From Oligoflexia bacterium (GTDB lineage: Bacteria > Bdellovibrionota > UBA1018 > CAIMNF01): a stretch of 38,795 bases of DNA. Within the stretch, counting starts at the first letter, position 1. Each line of letters opens with the position of its first letter. The notes below the pieces were generated by a model. That model searched no databases. It saw nothing but the letters and a program-made list of their open reading frames with translations, and was not told the origin of the DNA. Of the stretch, positions 27,050-33,914 are shown one piece after another. The translations under genes were made by a program, and so were the position numbers. The stretch lies in contig CAIMWN010000213.1 in assembly GCA_903845155.1 (NCBI GenBank), forward strand, positions 1 to 38,795. The letters run 5' to 3'.

Positions 27050-28378
27050 TTATTCAAACCACCCATGCAAAAAGTATTGACGATGTTCGTCTTCAAAAAT
27101 CCAAAGAGGAGGACCTTCGCGAATCCCTACTTCATAGTACTTTCTAAATTGTGCCTGAAAATTGGGCGATTCCAGCCATTCACCGCTTAAGGATTCCACA
27201 CACGACCAAGACTCGATGGTGTAGGTTTTCTTTTTAAACTGAATTTTTTCACGGTCCACGGTGATTGCTTGAGGAGTGCTGAGTAAGCGGCTCGGTCTTT
27301 TGGCGAGAACCCGGGTGACGTCGGCGTGAGCTTCTTTGTCGTGCTCTCGCTTCTTCCAGCTCTTTTCGGGAAACCGTTCTTCGCGAATCACGGCCCTAAA
27401 TACATGCGCCTTTCCCACGCTCTCCGAGAGCTGGGCTGCGATCGATGCATAGGCTTCTTCAATTTCATCCCGCTTATGAAAAAGATGTTGCTGTCGTTGG
27501 TAGCCAGGTGTGGTTTCTTTCATTTCAATTCGAAGGCTACGCACAGCAGATTCAAGAGGCTTTGATGCAAGTTCGCGTTCGAGTCGTTCATGTAAAATGG
27601 GAAGGGTCCGGCGGGTGCTTCCTTGAGGCATCATAAAATCGAAATCAAAAGCGCGAAGCGGTTCCCTGACGGTGCTGTACGATTCGAGTTTCAGTTCGAT
27701 TCGCAGGCGTGCGCAGCGGAGCGCTCGTCCTCGAAGCCTACTATACAAGCGATCGAGCACCGTCTTGCAGTGAAAGAGCAGGGGTTCAAGCCAATGACAA
27801 TAATCATCATGCGCGAGCTCAAGGGTTTCTTCGATGACCTCACGGGGTGACCATTTCGGCCATGCCAGATCAAGGCGGTGCTCCACTTGCGAACGAACGT
27901 ATAAACTCCACGGACCAAAGCGCGAAGGAAGTTCGGAGGCGGGGATTTTTAAAAACTGATCTACCTGGTGAAGGGAGAGTTGTCTCAAAGTTTTAATCAT
28001 TTTATCTAACTCTGGGCGATTTTTAAGCGAGAGCAGAAAGGGATCGGCAAAGTCATGGAGGCTCGTGAGATCTAAGCTCGCCAGTGCTTCCATCGGGTTT
28101 GATACTTCATAGCGAGCTGAAATGAGTGCGGAGACGGCATCGTTCTCAATGGCAACGCGTGCATCTTGCACCCACTCTTTGCCAAATCTTCGCAGTAAAA
28201 CCTGAATCCGCATGAGGAAGGTAGTTTCACTGTAGAGAGATTTGCTTTTTCCAATTTCTAAAAATACCGCTTGTTCTGGTCTAATGGTGATTTCAGGAGT
28301 GAAGCGAAGACAGGCTTCGGCGAAAGCACTGAGGTCGCGCGGGGTTTTAAATACAATGCACGCGACCCGTACTTTCAT
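27050..28378 (-). CDS. imuB: ImuB, inactive Y-family polymerase-like scaffold
   Basis: 442 residues ending HGWFE, the usual C-terminal form of ImuB. As expected for the family, the N-terminal catalytic acidic residues of Y-family polymerases are missing: the first strand reads VRVACIVFKT with no Asp. It contains a thumb/finger-like helix-hairpin region (LSLHQVDQFLKIPASELPSRFG) and a little-finger domain. ImuB links DnaE2 to the sliding clamp and recruits ImuA. Its ATG overlaps the imuA stop by 4 bp, and its stop abuts dnaE2. Confidence 0.88.
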   Translation of the reverse strand: MKVRVACIVFKTPRDLSAFAEACLRFTPEITIRPEQAVFLEIGKSKSLYSETTFLMRIQVLLRRFGKEWVQDARVAIENDAVSALISARYEVSNPMEALASLDLTSLHDFADPFLLSLKNRPELDKMIKTLRQLSLHQVDQFLKIPASELPSRFGPWSLYVRSQVEHRLDLAWPKWSPREVIEETLELAHDDYCHWLEPLLFHCKTVLDRLYSRLRGRALRCARLRIELKLESYSTVREPLRAFDFDFMMPQGSTRRTLPILHERLERELASKPLESAVRSLRIEMKETTPGYQRQQHLFHKRDEIEEAYASIAAQLSESVGKAHVFRAVIREERFPEKSWKKREHDKEAHADVTRVLAKRPSRLLSTPQAITVDREKIQFKKKTYTIESWSCVESLSGEWLESPNFQAQFRKYYEVGIREGPPLWIFEDEHRQYFLHGWFE

Positions 28379-28914
28379 GGAGTGCTCACTTCATGACGGG
28401 TTTTAAATTTTAACACTCGGGTTTGGAGATCGTTCAGGCATTCAAGTTGTACCGAGATCTGCCATGCGTGCATGGGTTTTTGAGCAAGCAAAAATAATGT
28501 TGAATTCGCTTTCTCGCTTAAGAGCTGGAGGGTCTTTAGCGCGCGGACGTCATCAAATAAACTCGGGCTGACGACGATATCAAAAACTTGGCTCCGAATT
28601 GCTTTGCGTAAAGGTGAGAAAATAGTTTCACCCGCTTCCACAAATAAAAAATTTTCAAGATTGCATCCGCGTTGTTTCAGGGCGGTGGGGAAGAGATTGA
28701 ATTTTTCTTCAAGCCAACACACGCGCAGTTCCTGATGCTCGCGCAAAAAGGCAAGCAACCACTCCACGCGAGTGTGCCCGGTGAGTTCCACTAGTGCACC
28801 GCGTGGAATCCCTGCGGGGAGAAGCGAAGACGAGAGTATTTCTTGAGTGGAATGACTCAAGAGAGCTCCAATCTGTTCTCGAAGTTCGGCGAGCTGAATG
28901 CGTTTTTCTGTCAT
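28375..28914 (-). CDS. imuA: ImuA-like RecA-fold protein, short and without a normal Walker A
   Basis: 179 residues, shorter than typical ImuA (about 230-260). The GIPRGALVELTGHT segment near 35-48 is the ImuA/RecA start of the ATP site, but the expected Gly-Ser-Gly-Lys-type loop reads GHTRVEWLL, so ATP binding is doubtful. It continues with RecA-like strands (VCWLEEKF; FDIVVSPSLFDDVRALKTLQLLSEKA). Position first in an operon with imuB and dnaE2, with a 4-bp overlap, makes the assignment secure despite divergence. Palindromes just upstream are candidate SOS operators. Confidence 0.82.
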   Translation of the reverse strand: MTEKRIQLAELREQIGALLSHSTQEILSSSLLPAGIPRGALVELTGHTRVEWLLAFLREHQELRVCWLEEKFNLFPTALKQRGCNLENFLFVEAGETIFSPLRKAIRSQVFDIVVSPSLFDDVRALKTLQLLSEKANSTLFLLAQKPMHAWQISVQLECLNDLQTRVLKFKTRHEVSTP

Positions 28915-28915
28915 G

Positions 28916-28951
28916 ATCTAACCTCGAATGCGGTTAGATTAAGGTTAATCT
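28916..28951 (-). promoter_or_regulatory. Two overlapping palindromes before imuA (candidate SOS operator)
   Basis: ATCTAACC (28916-28923) and GGTTAGAT (28932-28939) are perfect 8-bp inverted copies around 8 bp. Sharing the second arm, AGATTAA-GG-TTAATCT (28936-28951) is another perfect inverted repeat. They begin 2 bp upstream of the imuA ATG. LexA is known to control imu operons in other bacteria. These sites do not match the TTACN3GTAA box I recall for Bdellovibrio, so binding by LexA is inference. Confidence 0.5.
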
Positions 28952-28970
28952 GAGGAAGTGTTTTTAGTCT

Positions 28971-28990
28971 ATTTTTAAGGCCTTAAAAAT
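28971..28990. repeat. Perfect 20-bp palindrome upstream of imuA
   Basis: ATTTTTAAGGCCTTAAAAAT is its own reverse complement over all 20 bp. It lies between the operator-like repeats and the long palindrome and may be a protein-binding site or hairpin. Confidence 0.6.
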
Positions 28991-29070
28991 GAAATCCTCA
29001 ATAGTGTTCGGTTTTTGTTCGGTATCGCTGCGCGTTGATAGCGGGCTGTTTTCTAAGAAATTTAGTGCTT

Positions 29071-29305
29071 CTAACTGAAGCTGTTTTCAATTGCCCCCTT
29101 TTCGCTTCTGACCGCAATTGGTAATGGTTTGTAAACTCCCCTCTTTTTAAAGCATTTTATTGGGGATATGAATCCGGATGAGATCGTAAGACAGCCCAAG
29201 GACGGGCGACCCCAATAAAATGCTTTAAAAAGAGGGGAGTTTTCCGACTAATCATCGACGTGGTCAGCAGCAAAAGGGGCAGTTGCAAACTGTTCGTGCG
29301 TTTAG
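29071..29305. repeat. ~235-bp imperfect palindrome with 33-bp perfect inner arms
   Basis: The inner arms, 29133-29165 and 29210-29242, are exact inverted copies over 33 bp around a 44-bp loop. Outside them, a 19-bp diverged block on each side is followed by matching GACC/GGTC (29110 and 29262) and CCCCTTTT/AAAAGGGG (29095 and 29272); weaker pairing reaches about 29071 and 29305. The loop contains a small hairpin, GCCC-AAGGAC-GGGC. No reading frame fits. It lies in the 392-bp gap between imuA and the SRAP gene, ending at the SRAP stop codon. It may be a MITE or a structured RNA; no U-tract follows it, so a simple terminator is unlikely. Confidence 0.85.
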
Positions 29306-29306
29306 G

Positions 29307-30227
29307 CTACGCTGCCACTTGATGTTCGAAGTAAGTGGGCTGCTTATCATTGAAGACCACATTATAGGTTTTAAGGTCAATGGTGGCGCCTGTTTTTAAC
29401 CATTGCTCCAGATGATTTTCTTTCATAATGATGGGAGTGCGGTCGTGTCCGGCTGCAGCTACTTCAGGATTGGGATCATCTGTAATGAGTGCGAAGCTAT
29501 CGAGTGGAAAATCGCCTTCTTCGTTATGATCAAAAATTGCAGGAACCATCATTTCATGGAGGCCGCGCGGATCAAAACGCAAAACTTTTTTATCTACATG
29601 TTCAAAGAAACTTTTAATAGTCAGTACACCATGCTTTTTCCCAAAAACTGATTTCCACCAAAACACTTCGGGCAAGCTGTCGCGGCGGGCATTGTAACAC
29701 CCACTGAACTTGCGATCAAACTCAGGATCTTGGCCACTCGGTCTCAAAAGATAACGAAAAGGTCGAATGAGGCGTTCACCTTTGATTTCAACCAAGAGCG
29801 GGGCGTACTGCCCGGGATAGATGCGCGAGTCGCTTTCTAATAGAGAGTCACTTTTTAAGCGACTCATTTTATATTTTAGTTTTTCAATTTTATCGCTCGC
29901 AATGCGTTGGTCGTTCTGTGCTTTTTTTGTGATTTTCGCAGCGAGTGTTCGTTCAGCATCCTTCAATCTTTTAGTTTGGGTAAAAAGCTCCTTTTCGCTC
30001 TCGGAAATTTCTTGCTCATTCCAATCGCGAATGTATTTTTCAATCTTCTTTTCAATGGCGGTCCCGCCGTGGTGAAGAAAGGAATGCTCGAGTGCTTTTG
30101 GGATCTTGGCTCCGCTGCCATCGATGCGCTCTTTAAAGAGACGCGCAAACTCATCATGATCAATTCGAGCTTGATAGCGGATCCCTAATTTCTTGCAACT
30201 TTGTTCAACCAAGGCTGAGTAACACAT
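29307..30227 (-). CDS. SRAP (YedK/HMCES-type) abasic-site protein with coiled-coil insertion
   Basis: 306 residues beginning Met-Cys, as the family requires: Cys2 becomes N-terminal after Met removal and crosslinks to abasic sites. Asn179 (CYNARRDS), Glu209 (FFEH) and His261 (GHDRTP) complete the active site. E. coli YedK has about 222 residues; the extra length is a Lys/Glu-rich, probably coiled-coil insert at about 55-130. The protein shields abasic sites in single-stranded DNA, in keeping with the nearby imu operon. A -10-like TACACT lies 6 nt before the ATG and there is no Shine-Dalgarno site, suggesting a leaderless mRNA. Confidence 0.9.
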   Translation of the reverse strand: MCYSALVEQSCKKLGIRYQARIDHDEFARLFKERIDGSGAKIPKALEHSFLHHGGTAIEKKIEKYIRDWNEQEISESEKELFTQTKRLKDAERTLAAKITKKAQNDQRIASDKIEKLKYKMSRLKSDSLLESDSRIYPGQYAPLLVEIKGERLIRPFRYLLRPSGQDPEFDRKFSGCYNARRDSLPEVFWWKSVFGKKHGVLTIKSFFEHVDKKVLRFDPRGLHEMMVPAIFDHNEEGDFPLDSFALITDDPNPEVAAAGHDRTPIIMKENHLEQWLKTGATIDLKTYNVVFNDKQPTYFEHQVAA

Positions 30228-30233
30228 GGAGAC

Positions 30234-30239
30234 AGTGTA
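30234..30239 (-). promoter_or_regulatory. -10 element of a leaderless promoter for the SRAP gene
   Basis: TACACT on the minus strand, preceded by GC, lies exactly 6 nt upstream of the start codon. The -35 region is not convincing. Confidence 0.4.
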
Positions 30240-30340
30240 GCGTTGAATTGGGTAATTGGCATCATGAAATAGAGATGAAAAGGGGGCTTGTTTTGGTTAA
30301 AAACAGTTGCTTTGAAACTTTAACTGTAGCTTAATCATCC

Positions 30341-30358
30341 TTAACAAGGATTTGTTAA
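30341..30358. promoter_or_regulatory. Inverted repeat between the SRAP and DUF1428 genes
   Basis: TTAACAA-GGAT-TTGTTAA, perfect 7-bp arms. It sits about 70 bp before the DUF1428 start and 115 bp before the SRAP start, so it could control either. Confidence 0.35.
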
Positions 30359-30426
30359 CGCTCTTAAAAGTGGAAAACCGAAAAACAACAAAGCGATTCG
30401 CAAAATCGCAGTGGAGAAAAACTAAT

Positions 30427-30798
30427 ATGAAAAAAAATTATGCTTATGTTGATGGAATGATCTTACCAGTGCCTAGTAAAAATATCGCAGCTTACAAAAA
30501 AATGGCCACTACTATGGGCAAGATTTGGATTGAACACGGAGCGATCAATTACACTGAATGCATGGGTGACGATGTTCCTGCTGGGAAATACACTTCATTT
30601 GCAAAAAGTGTAAAACTGAAAAAAGGCGAAGTCGTCTTTTTTTCATGGATCACTTACAAAACTAAAGCTGATCGAAACAAAGTATTGAAAAAGGTGATGT
30701 CCGATCCACGCGTTGTTAAATTCATGGATTCTGAAGTGATTCCTTTCGACGGCGAAAGAATGTTTTGGGGCGGATTTAAGCCAGTAGTCAGTCTTTAA
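30427..30798 (+). CDS. DUF1428 family protein (YbaA-like)
   Basis: 123 residues from the ATG at 30427, with GGAG 10 nt upstream. The sequence follows E. coli YbaA closely as I recall it: YVDGMILPVP, CMGDDVPAGK, EVVFFSWITY, a conserved MSDPRVVKFMD, and PFDGERMFWGGF. The family has a ferredoxin-like (dimeric alpha-beta barrel) fold and no established function. It is cytoplasmic and monocistronic, ending at a strong bidirectional terminator. Confidence 0.88.
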   Translation: MKKNYAYVDGMILPVPSKNIAAYKKMATTMGKIWIEHGAINYTECMGDDVPAGKYTSFAKSVKLKKGEVVFFSWITYKTKADRNKVLKKVMSDPRVVKFMDSEVIPFDGERMFWGGFKPVVSL

Positions 30799-30828
30799 TT
30801 AGCCAATATATTAAAAAAAGATAAACCT

Positions 30829-30860
30829 AAAGGCGAGCGCTTGTTTAAGTGCTCGCCTTT
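30829..30860. terminator. Bidirectional rho-independent terminator
   Basis: Arms 30829-30842 and 30847-30860 pair at 13 of 14 positions (the last as G-T) around GTTT, with a GC-rich core GGCGAGC/GCTCGCC. On the minus strand the stem is followed by a T-run (CTTTTTTT). It serves the convergent DUF1428 and VOC-fusion genes and overlaps the stop codon of the latter. Confidence 0.85.
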
Positions 30861-32202
30861 ATATGTTTAAATACTCTTTAATGTTCTTCATTTGTTCAGT
30901 CCAACCACCCTCATTCATGCGATAAGCTTCTTCACGGCGATACTCGGGTACCTGATCAAAACCCGACTCAGTCAGTGTTAAAGTGGTGCCATATTCGGCT
31001 TTTTTCAGTTTGAATTCAACCAGGGTAGGTGGTTCCTTGGTGTAATCCACTTTGGTGTCAATTGCATAAGGATGCCAGGTGAACGAGAATAGGTTTTCAG
31101 AATCCATCTTCTGCACTACTGCCTCCCATTTGTAATGTTCGTAGCCAGGATAGGTGATGTTCCCTCGCGCAGTTTTTCCTGGCACGAAGGGACCTTTGAG
31201 ATTAACTCGGAACCACTTACCAAACTCGCGGTAATCGGCCAAGGCTTGCCACACTCTTTCGATGGGTGCCATGAGTTCAATTTGTTTTTCGATCACATTT
31301 TTGTAATCTTTTGATAGGCCATGGCTTACTGCTTGTTTGAGTGCATGAAGGTCGAGCTTCTTCATTTTCACCACTGCCGCCATCAAGCGGTTCGTTTGCT
31401 CGGGATCATTCTTCAACATTACTTCTTCAATAAATTTAGGGACAATCTGCCATGAGATTCCAAATTTATCTTTAAGCCAACCACATTGTTCAGCCTCGGG
31501 ATCGGCTGAGAGTTTTGTCCAGAGCTCGTCGATTTCATCTTGAGTGTCGCAATTCACCATAAAGGAAATCGCAGGGCTAAATGTAAAGTCATGTTCGATC
31601 GGGCTTTCAAGCGCCACAAACTCTTGCCCAAGTAAATTGAAGCGCGCATGAAGGATTGCACCAGTTTTATCATCACGCGCGATACTTTCAATTTTGGATG
31701 AGGCAAAAAGGGAAGTGTAATACTTCATCGCTTCTTCTGCTTTTTTTGCTTGTTCTTGAGTGAAGAGTAGAGCCGGACTGATTTTTTGTTTGCGATTGCT
31801 TAAGATGAGCTGCCATGAAACCCCGAACGGGTCCGCACACCAGCCGTATTTTTCAGCGAAAGGGTATTGGTCTAGCTCAATAAATGTTTTTCCATCTTTT
31901 GAAAGGTTTTCCCACAGGGTATCGATTTCTTTCTCGCTTTCGCATGCGACCAAGAGAGAGAGTGCTTGGGTGTGTTTAAAGTAAGGACCGCCGTTTAATG
32001 CTAAGAACTCTTGGCCCTCAAGTTTGAAAACCTCGGTCATCACACTTCCCTTGGTTTGCCCAGAAGCCTTGGCTGCCGCTTCACCGTAATGAGTGGTTCC
32101 CACGATCTCAGAGTTTTTAAAAAGTGAAGTGTACAGTTTGACTGCTTCTTCGATGTTGTTGTTGAACCAGAGACACGGGACAATTTTTTGAGTTTTCATC
32201 AT
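30859..32202 (-). CDS. Three-domain fusion: two PhnB-like VOC domains plus SRPBCC (AHSA1-like)
   Basis: 447 residues. Residues about 5-135 are a PhnB-like VOC domain (PCLWFNNNIEEAVKLYTSLFKNS ending CADPFGVSWQL). Residues about 140-265 are a second one (EEAMKYYTSLF to CGWLKDKFGISWQIVP). Residues about 300-447 are an SRPBCC domain of the Hsp90-activator (AHSA1) type (APIERVWQALADYREFGKWF). These small domains are usually separate proteins; fusion suggests that they act on one ligand. VOC proteins include dioxygenases and resistance proteins, so the chemistry is open. AGAGAGG precedes the ATG; a second ATG follows at once. Confidence 0.88.
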   Translation of the reverse strand: MMKTQKIVPCLWFNNNIEEAVKLYTSLFKNSEIVGTTHYGEAAAKASGQTKGSVMTEVFKLEGQEFLALNGGPYFKHTQALSLLVACESEKEIDTLWENLSKDGKTFIELDQYPFAEKYGWCADPFGVSWQLILSNRKQKISPALLFTQEQAKKAEEAMKYYTSLFASSKIESIARDDKTGAILHARFNLLGQEFVALESPIEHDFTFSPAISFMVNCDTQDEIDELWTKLSADPEAEQCGWLKDKFGISWQIVPKFIEEVMLKNDPEQTNRLMAAVVKMKKLDLHALKQAVSHGLSKDYKNVIEKQIELMAPIERVWQALADYREFGKWFRVNLKGPFVPGKTARGNITYPGYEHYKWEAVVQKMDSENLFSFTWHPYAIDTKVDYTKEPPTLVEFKLKKAEYGTTLTLTESGFDQVPEYRREEAYRMNEGGWTEQMKNIKEYLNI

Positions 32203-32333
32203 TGGACCTCTCTCAGGAATGCGTACTTGCCTTCACTATTGTGTAAGATGATTTATTTATCATAACTCGGCACCAGAATTTTTAAAAACTTATTAAGATA
32301 GGGAAAGATTTAGGCAAAAAGTCCTAAGTTTGC

Positions 32334-32339
32334 TACTCT
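32334..32339 (+). promoter_or_regulatory. -10 element of a leaderless promoter for the GDT1-like gene
   Basis: TACTCT with the extended TGC before it lies 6 nt upstream of the ATG at 32346. There is no Shine-Dalgarno site, and the -35 (TAGGCA at 17 bp) is poor. Confidence 0.4.
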
Positions 32340-32345
32340 TTGGTA

Positions 32346-32942
32346 ATGAGCTGGAGCATTATTCTCCCCACTTTTATGTTTATTTTCATTGCGGCGCTAC
32401 CGGGCAGAACCACTTTCGTGATGTTGCTATTGGCGACACGCTCTCGTGCACTTCCTGTTTTTGCAGGGTCGGTGCTTGCGTTTTTAATTCAGGCAATGTT
32501 TTCTGTTTTTTTGGGGAGTTTACTCGGCAAATTCCCGCAACGTTGGGTAAATTTGGGTTCAGGTATTTTATTTTTATTTTTTACCTATCGCATGTGGCGA
32601 GAGCGAAATACGATTGAAGCGGTAGATCTACAGGGTACTTCAAAGTTAGAAAAAACTTTTTCTGTTACCGCTCGTGTCGCGTTTTTATCGGTCTTCGCAG
32701 CAGAATGGGGTGATGTTTCACAACTAGCAATTGCATCAGTTGCCGCACACTATACTGATCACACGATGGTGTGGGTGAGTGCTTCACTGGCTCTGGCATT
32801 AACAGCTGTGGTGGCAATCACTGTGGGCGTTCATGCGCACAAAGTAATTCACCCAAAATTGATTCACATGATTTCAATTTTTGTGTTTGGGTTGGTGGGA
32901 ATTTACTATTTAGTGAGTTCAATTCCTCCTTTGTCGAATTAG
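32346..32942 (+). CDS. GDT1/TMEM165 (UPF0016)-like cation transporter
   Basis: 198 residues with about six membrane segments in two halves separated by a charged loop (RMWRERNTIEA...KLEKTFS). The second half has AAEWGDVSQLA, matching the family motif E-x-G-D-(K/R)-(T/S). The first half carries AALPGRTTF where the motif normally has a Glu and an Asp, so one cation-binding half is altered. The family exports Mn2+ or Ca2+ in exchange for protons. Membrane topology and one intact motif support the call; the ion is unknown. Confidence 0.75.
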   Translation: MSWSIILPTFMFIFIAALPGRTTFVMLLLATRSRALPVFAGSVLAFLIQAMFSVFLGSLLGKFPQRWVNLGSGILFLFFTYRMWRERNTIEAVDLQGTSKLEKTFSVTARVAFLSVFAAEWGDVSQLAIASVAAHYTDHTMVWVSASLALALTAVVAITVGVHAHKVIHPKLIHMISIFVFGLVGIYYLVSSIPPLSN

Positions 32943-32990
32943 TAAATGACTGAAGTGTGTAATTAAACGAAAAGAGTTTCGTGGCGCACG

Positions 32991-33015
32991 CTCACGCAAT
33001 GCTTTGTTGCGTGAG
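32991..33015. terminator. Hairpin after the GDT1-like gene
   Basis: CTCACGCAA and TTGCGTGAG (9 bp, perfect) around a 7-base loop. It ends 3 bp before the -35 of the next gene. There is no U-tract, so it could be a weak terminator or an operator for the TIGR02147 gene. Confidence 0.4.
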
Positions 33016-33018
33016 TTA

Positions 33019-33047
33019 TTGCAATGCGTCATTGAATTTAGTAAGCT
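33019..33047 (+). promoter_or_regulatory. Leaderless promoter for the TIGR02147 gene
   Basis: -35 TTGCAA (33019-33024), 17-bp spacer, -10 TAAGCT (33042-33047), then 6 nt to the ATG at 33054. No Shine-Dalgarno site. Confidence 0.5.
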
Positions 33048-33053
33048 TCGGCC

Positions 33054-33914
33054 ATGCAAAAGATGATGCCAGAAACCAACAAGACGACACGAAAATTAGC
33101 ACTCACTCAATATAGAGATGTGCTCATTCATGAGTTGCAGGCACGGGTTCAAAGAAACCCAGCCTACTCACTCACTTCCTTCGCAAGGGATCTTGGTCTT
33201 GCGCCTTCTGGCCTTTCTAGAATTTTGAGCGGCAAGCAAGGTCTCTCGAGCAAGAAGGCAAAACAGATTGCAAAGAAACTTGATTTGAACGAGACAGAGT
33301 CAGGCTACTTTTGTTCTTTAATTGAAGCCGAACATGCACGATCAAAGAATCAAAGATTGCTCGCGCAATTAAAGCTGCAATCACAAGCCGTGGTGGCAAC
33401 AGAGCTTTCACTTGAGTATTTCAAAACAATCTCGGATTGGCATTATTTTGCGATTTTAGAAATCACTAACGTTAAAGGATTTGTGAATGATGCAAGTTGG
33501 ATCGCCCACTATTTGGGCCTCAGTATCGAAGTAGTAGAAGCATCCATCCAGCGCTTGGTGAAGTTGGAATTATTGAAGGTAACGCCAGCAGGTATGCTCG
33601 TAAAAACGAATGATTATTTAGCTACTTCAAACGATATTCCGAGTCGTGCGATTAGATCATACCATCAGCAAATCTTACGTAAGGCAGAAGCTGCACTATT
33701 TGAACAAGCAGTGGATGTACGTGAATTTTCTGCCATTACTTTCCCAATGAGTCAAGAAGACATGCTTTGGGCGAAACAAGAAATTCGCAATTTTAAAGAG
33801 AATCTTGCAAAGCGTCTCGTTCAAAAAGAAACAAAAGAATGTCTCTATCAATTCTCAATGCAGCTTTTTTGCTTGGAACAAGGCAAAACCGTGGAGGAAA
33901 ATACCTGTGCTTAA
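33054..33914 (+). CDS. TIGR02147/DUF4423 family transcriptional regulator
   Basis: 286 residues. The N-terminal third has a helix-turn-helix (TSFARDLGLAPSGLSRILSGKQGLSSKKAKQIAKKL, about 42-78). The rest follows the TIGR02147 pattern: ISDWHYFAILEIT, a winged-helix-like LVKLELLK, SRAIRSYHQQIL, and a C-terminal helical part. The family is abundant in Bdellovibrio and Fibrobacter and often lies next to genes for secreted proteins, which holds here: the next gene starts 8 bp before this stop, so the two are translationally coupled. It probably regulates the downstream secreted-protein cluster, but this is inference. Confidence 0.88.
   Translation: MQKMMPETNKTTRKLALTQYRDVLIHELQARVQRNPAYSLTSFARDLGLAPSGLSRILSGKQGLSSKKAKQIAKKLDLNETESGYFCSLIEAEHARSKNQRLLAQLKLQSQAVVATELSLEYFKTISDWHYFAILEITNVKGFVNDASWIAHYLGLSIEVVEASIQRLVKLELLKVTPAGMLVKTNDYLATSNDIPSRAIRSYHQQILRKAEAALFEQAVDVREFSAITFPMSQEDMLWAKQEIRNFKENLAKRLVQKETKECLYQFSMQLFCLEQGKTVEENTCA

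Noticed and set aside
29071-29305. Retron msr-msd or group II intron for the long palindrome
   Set aside because: There is no reverse transcriptase gene nearby, and the element is a nearly symmetric palindrome, unlike retron non-coding RNAs.
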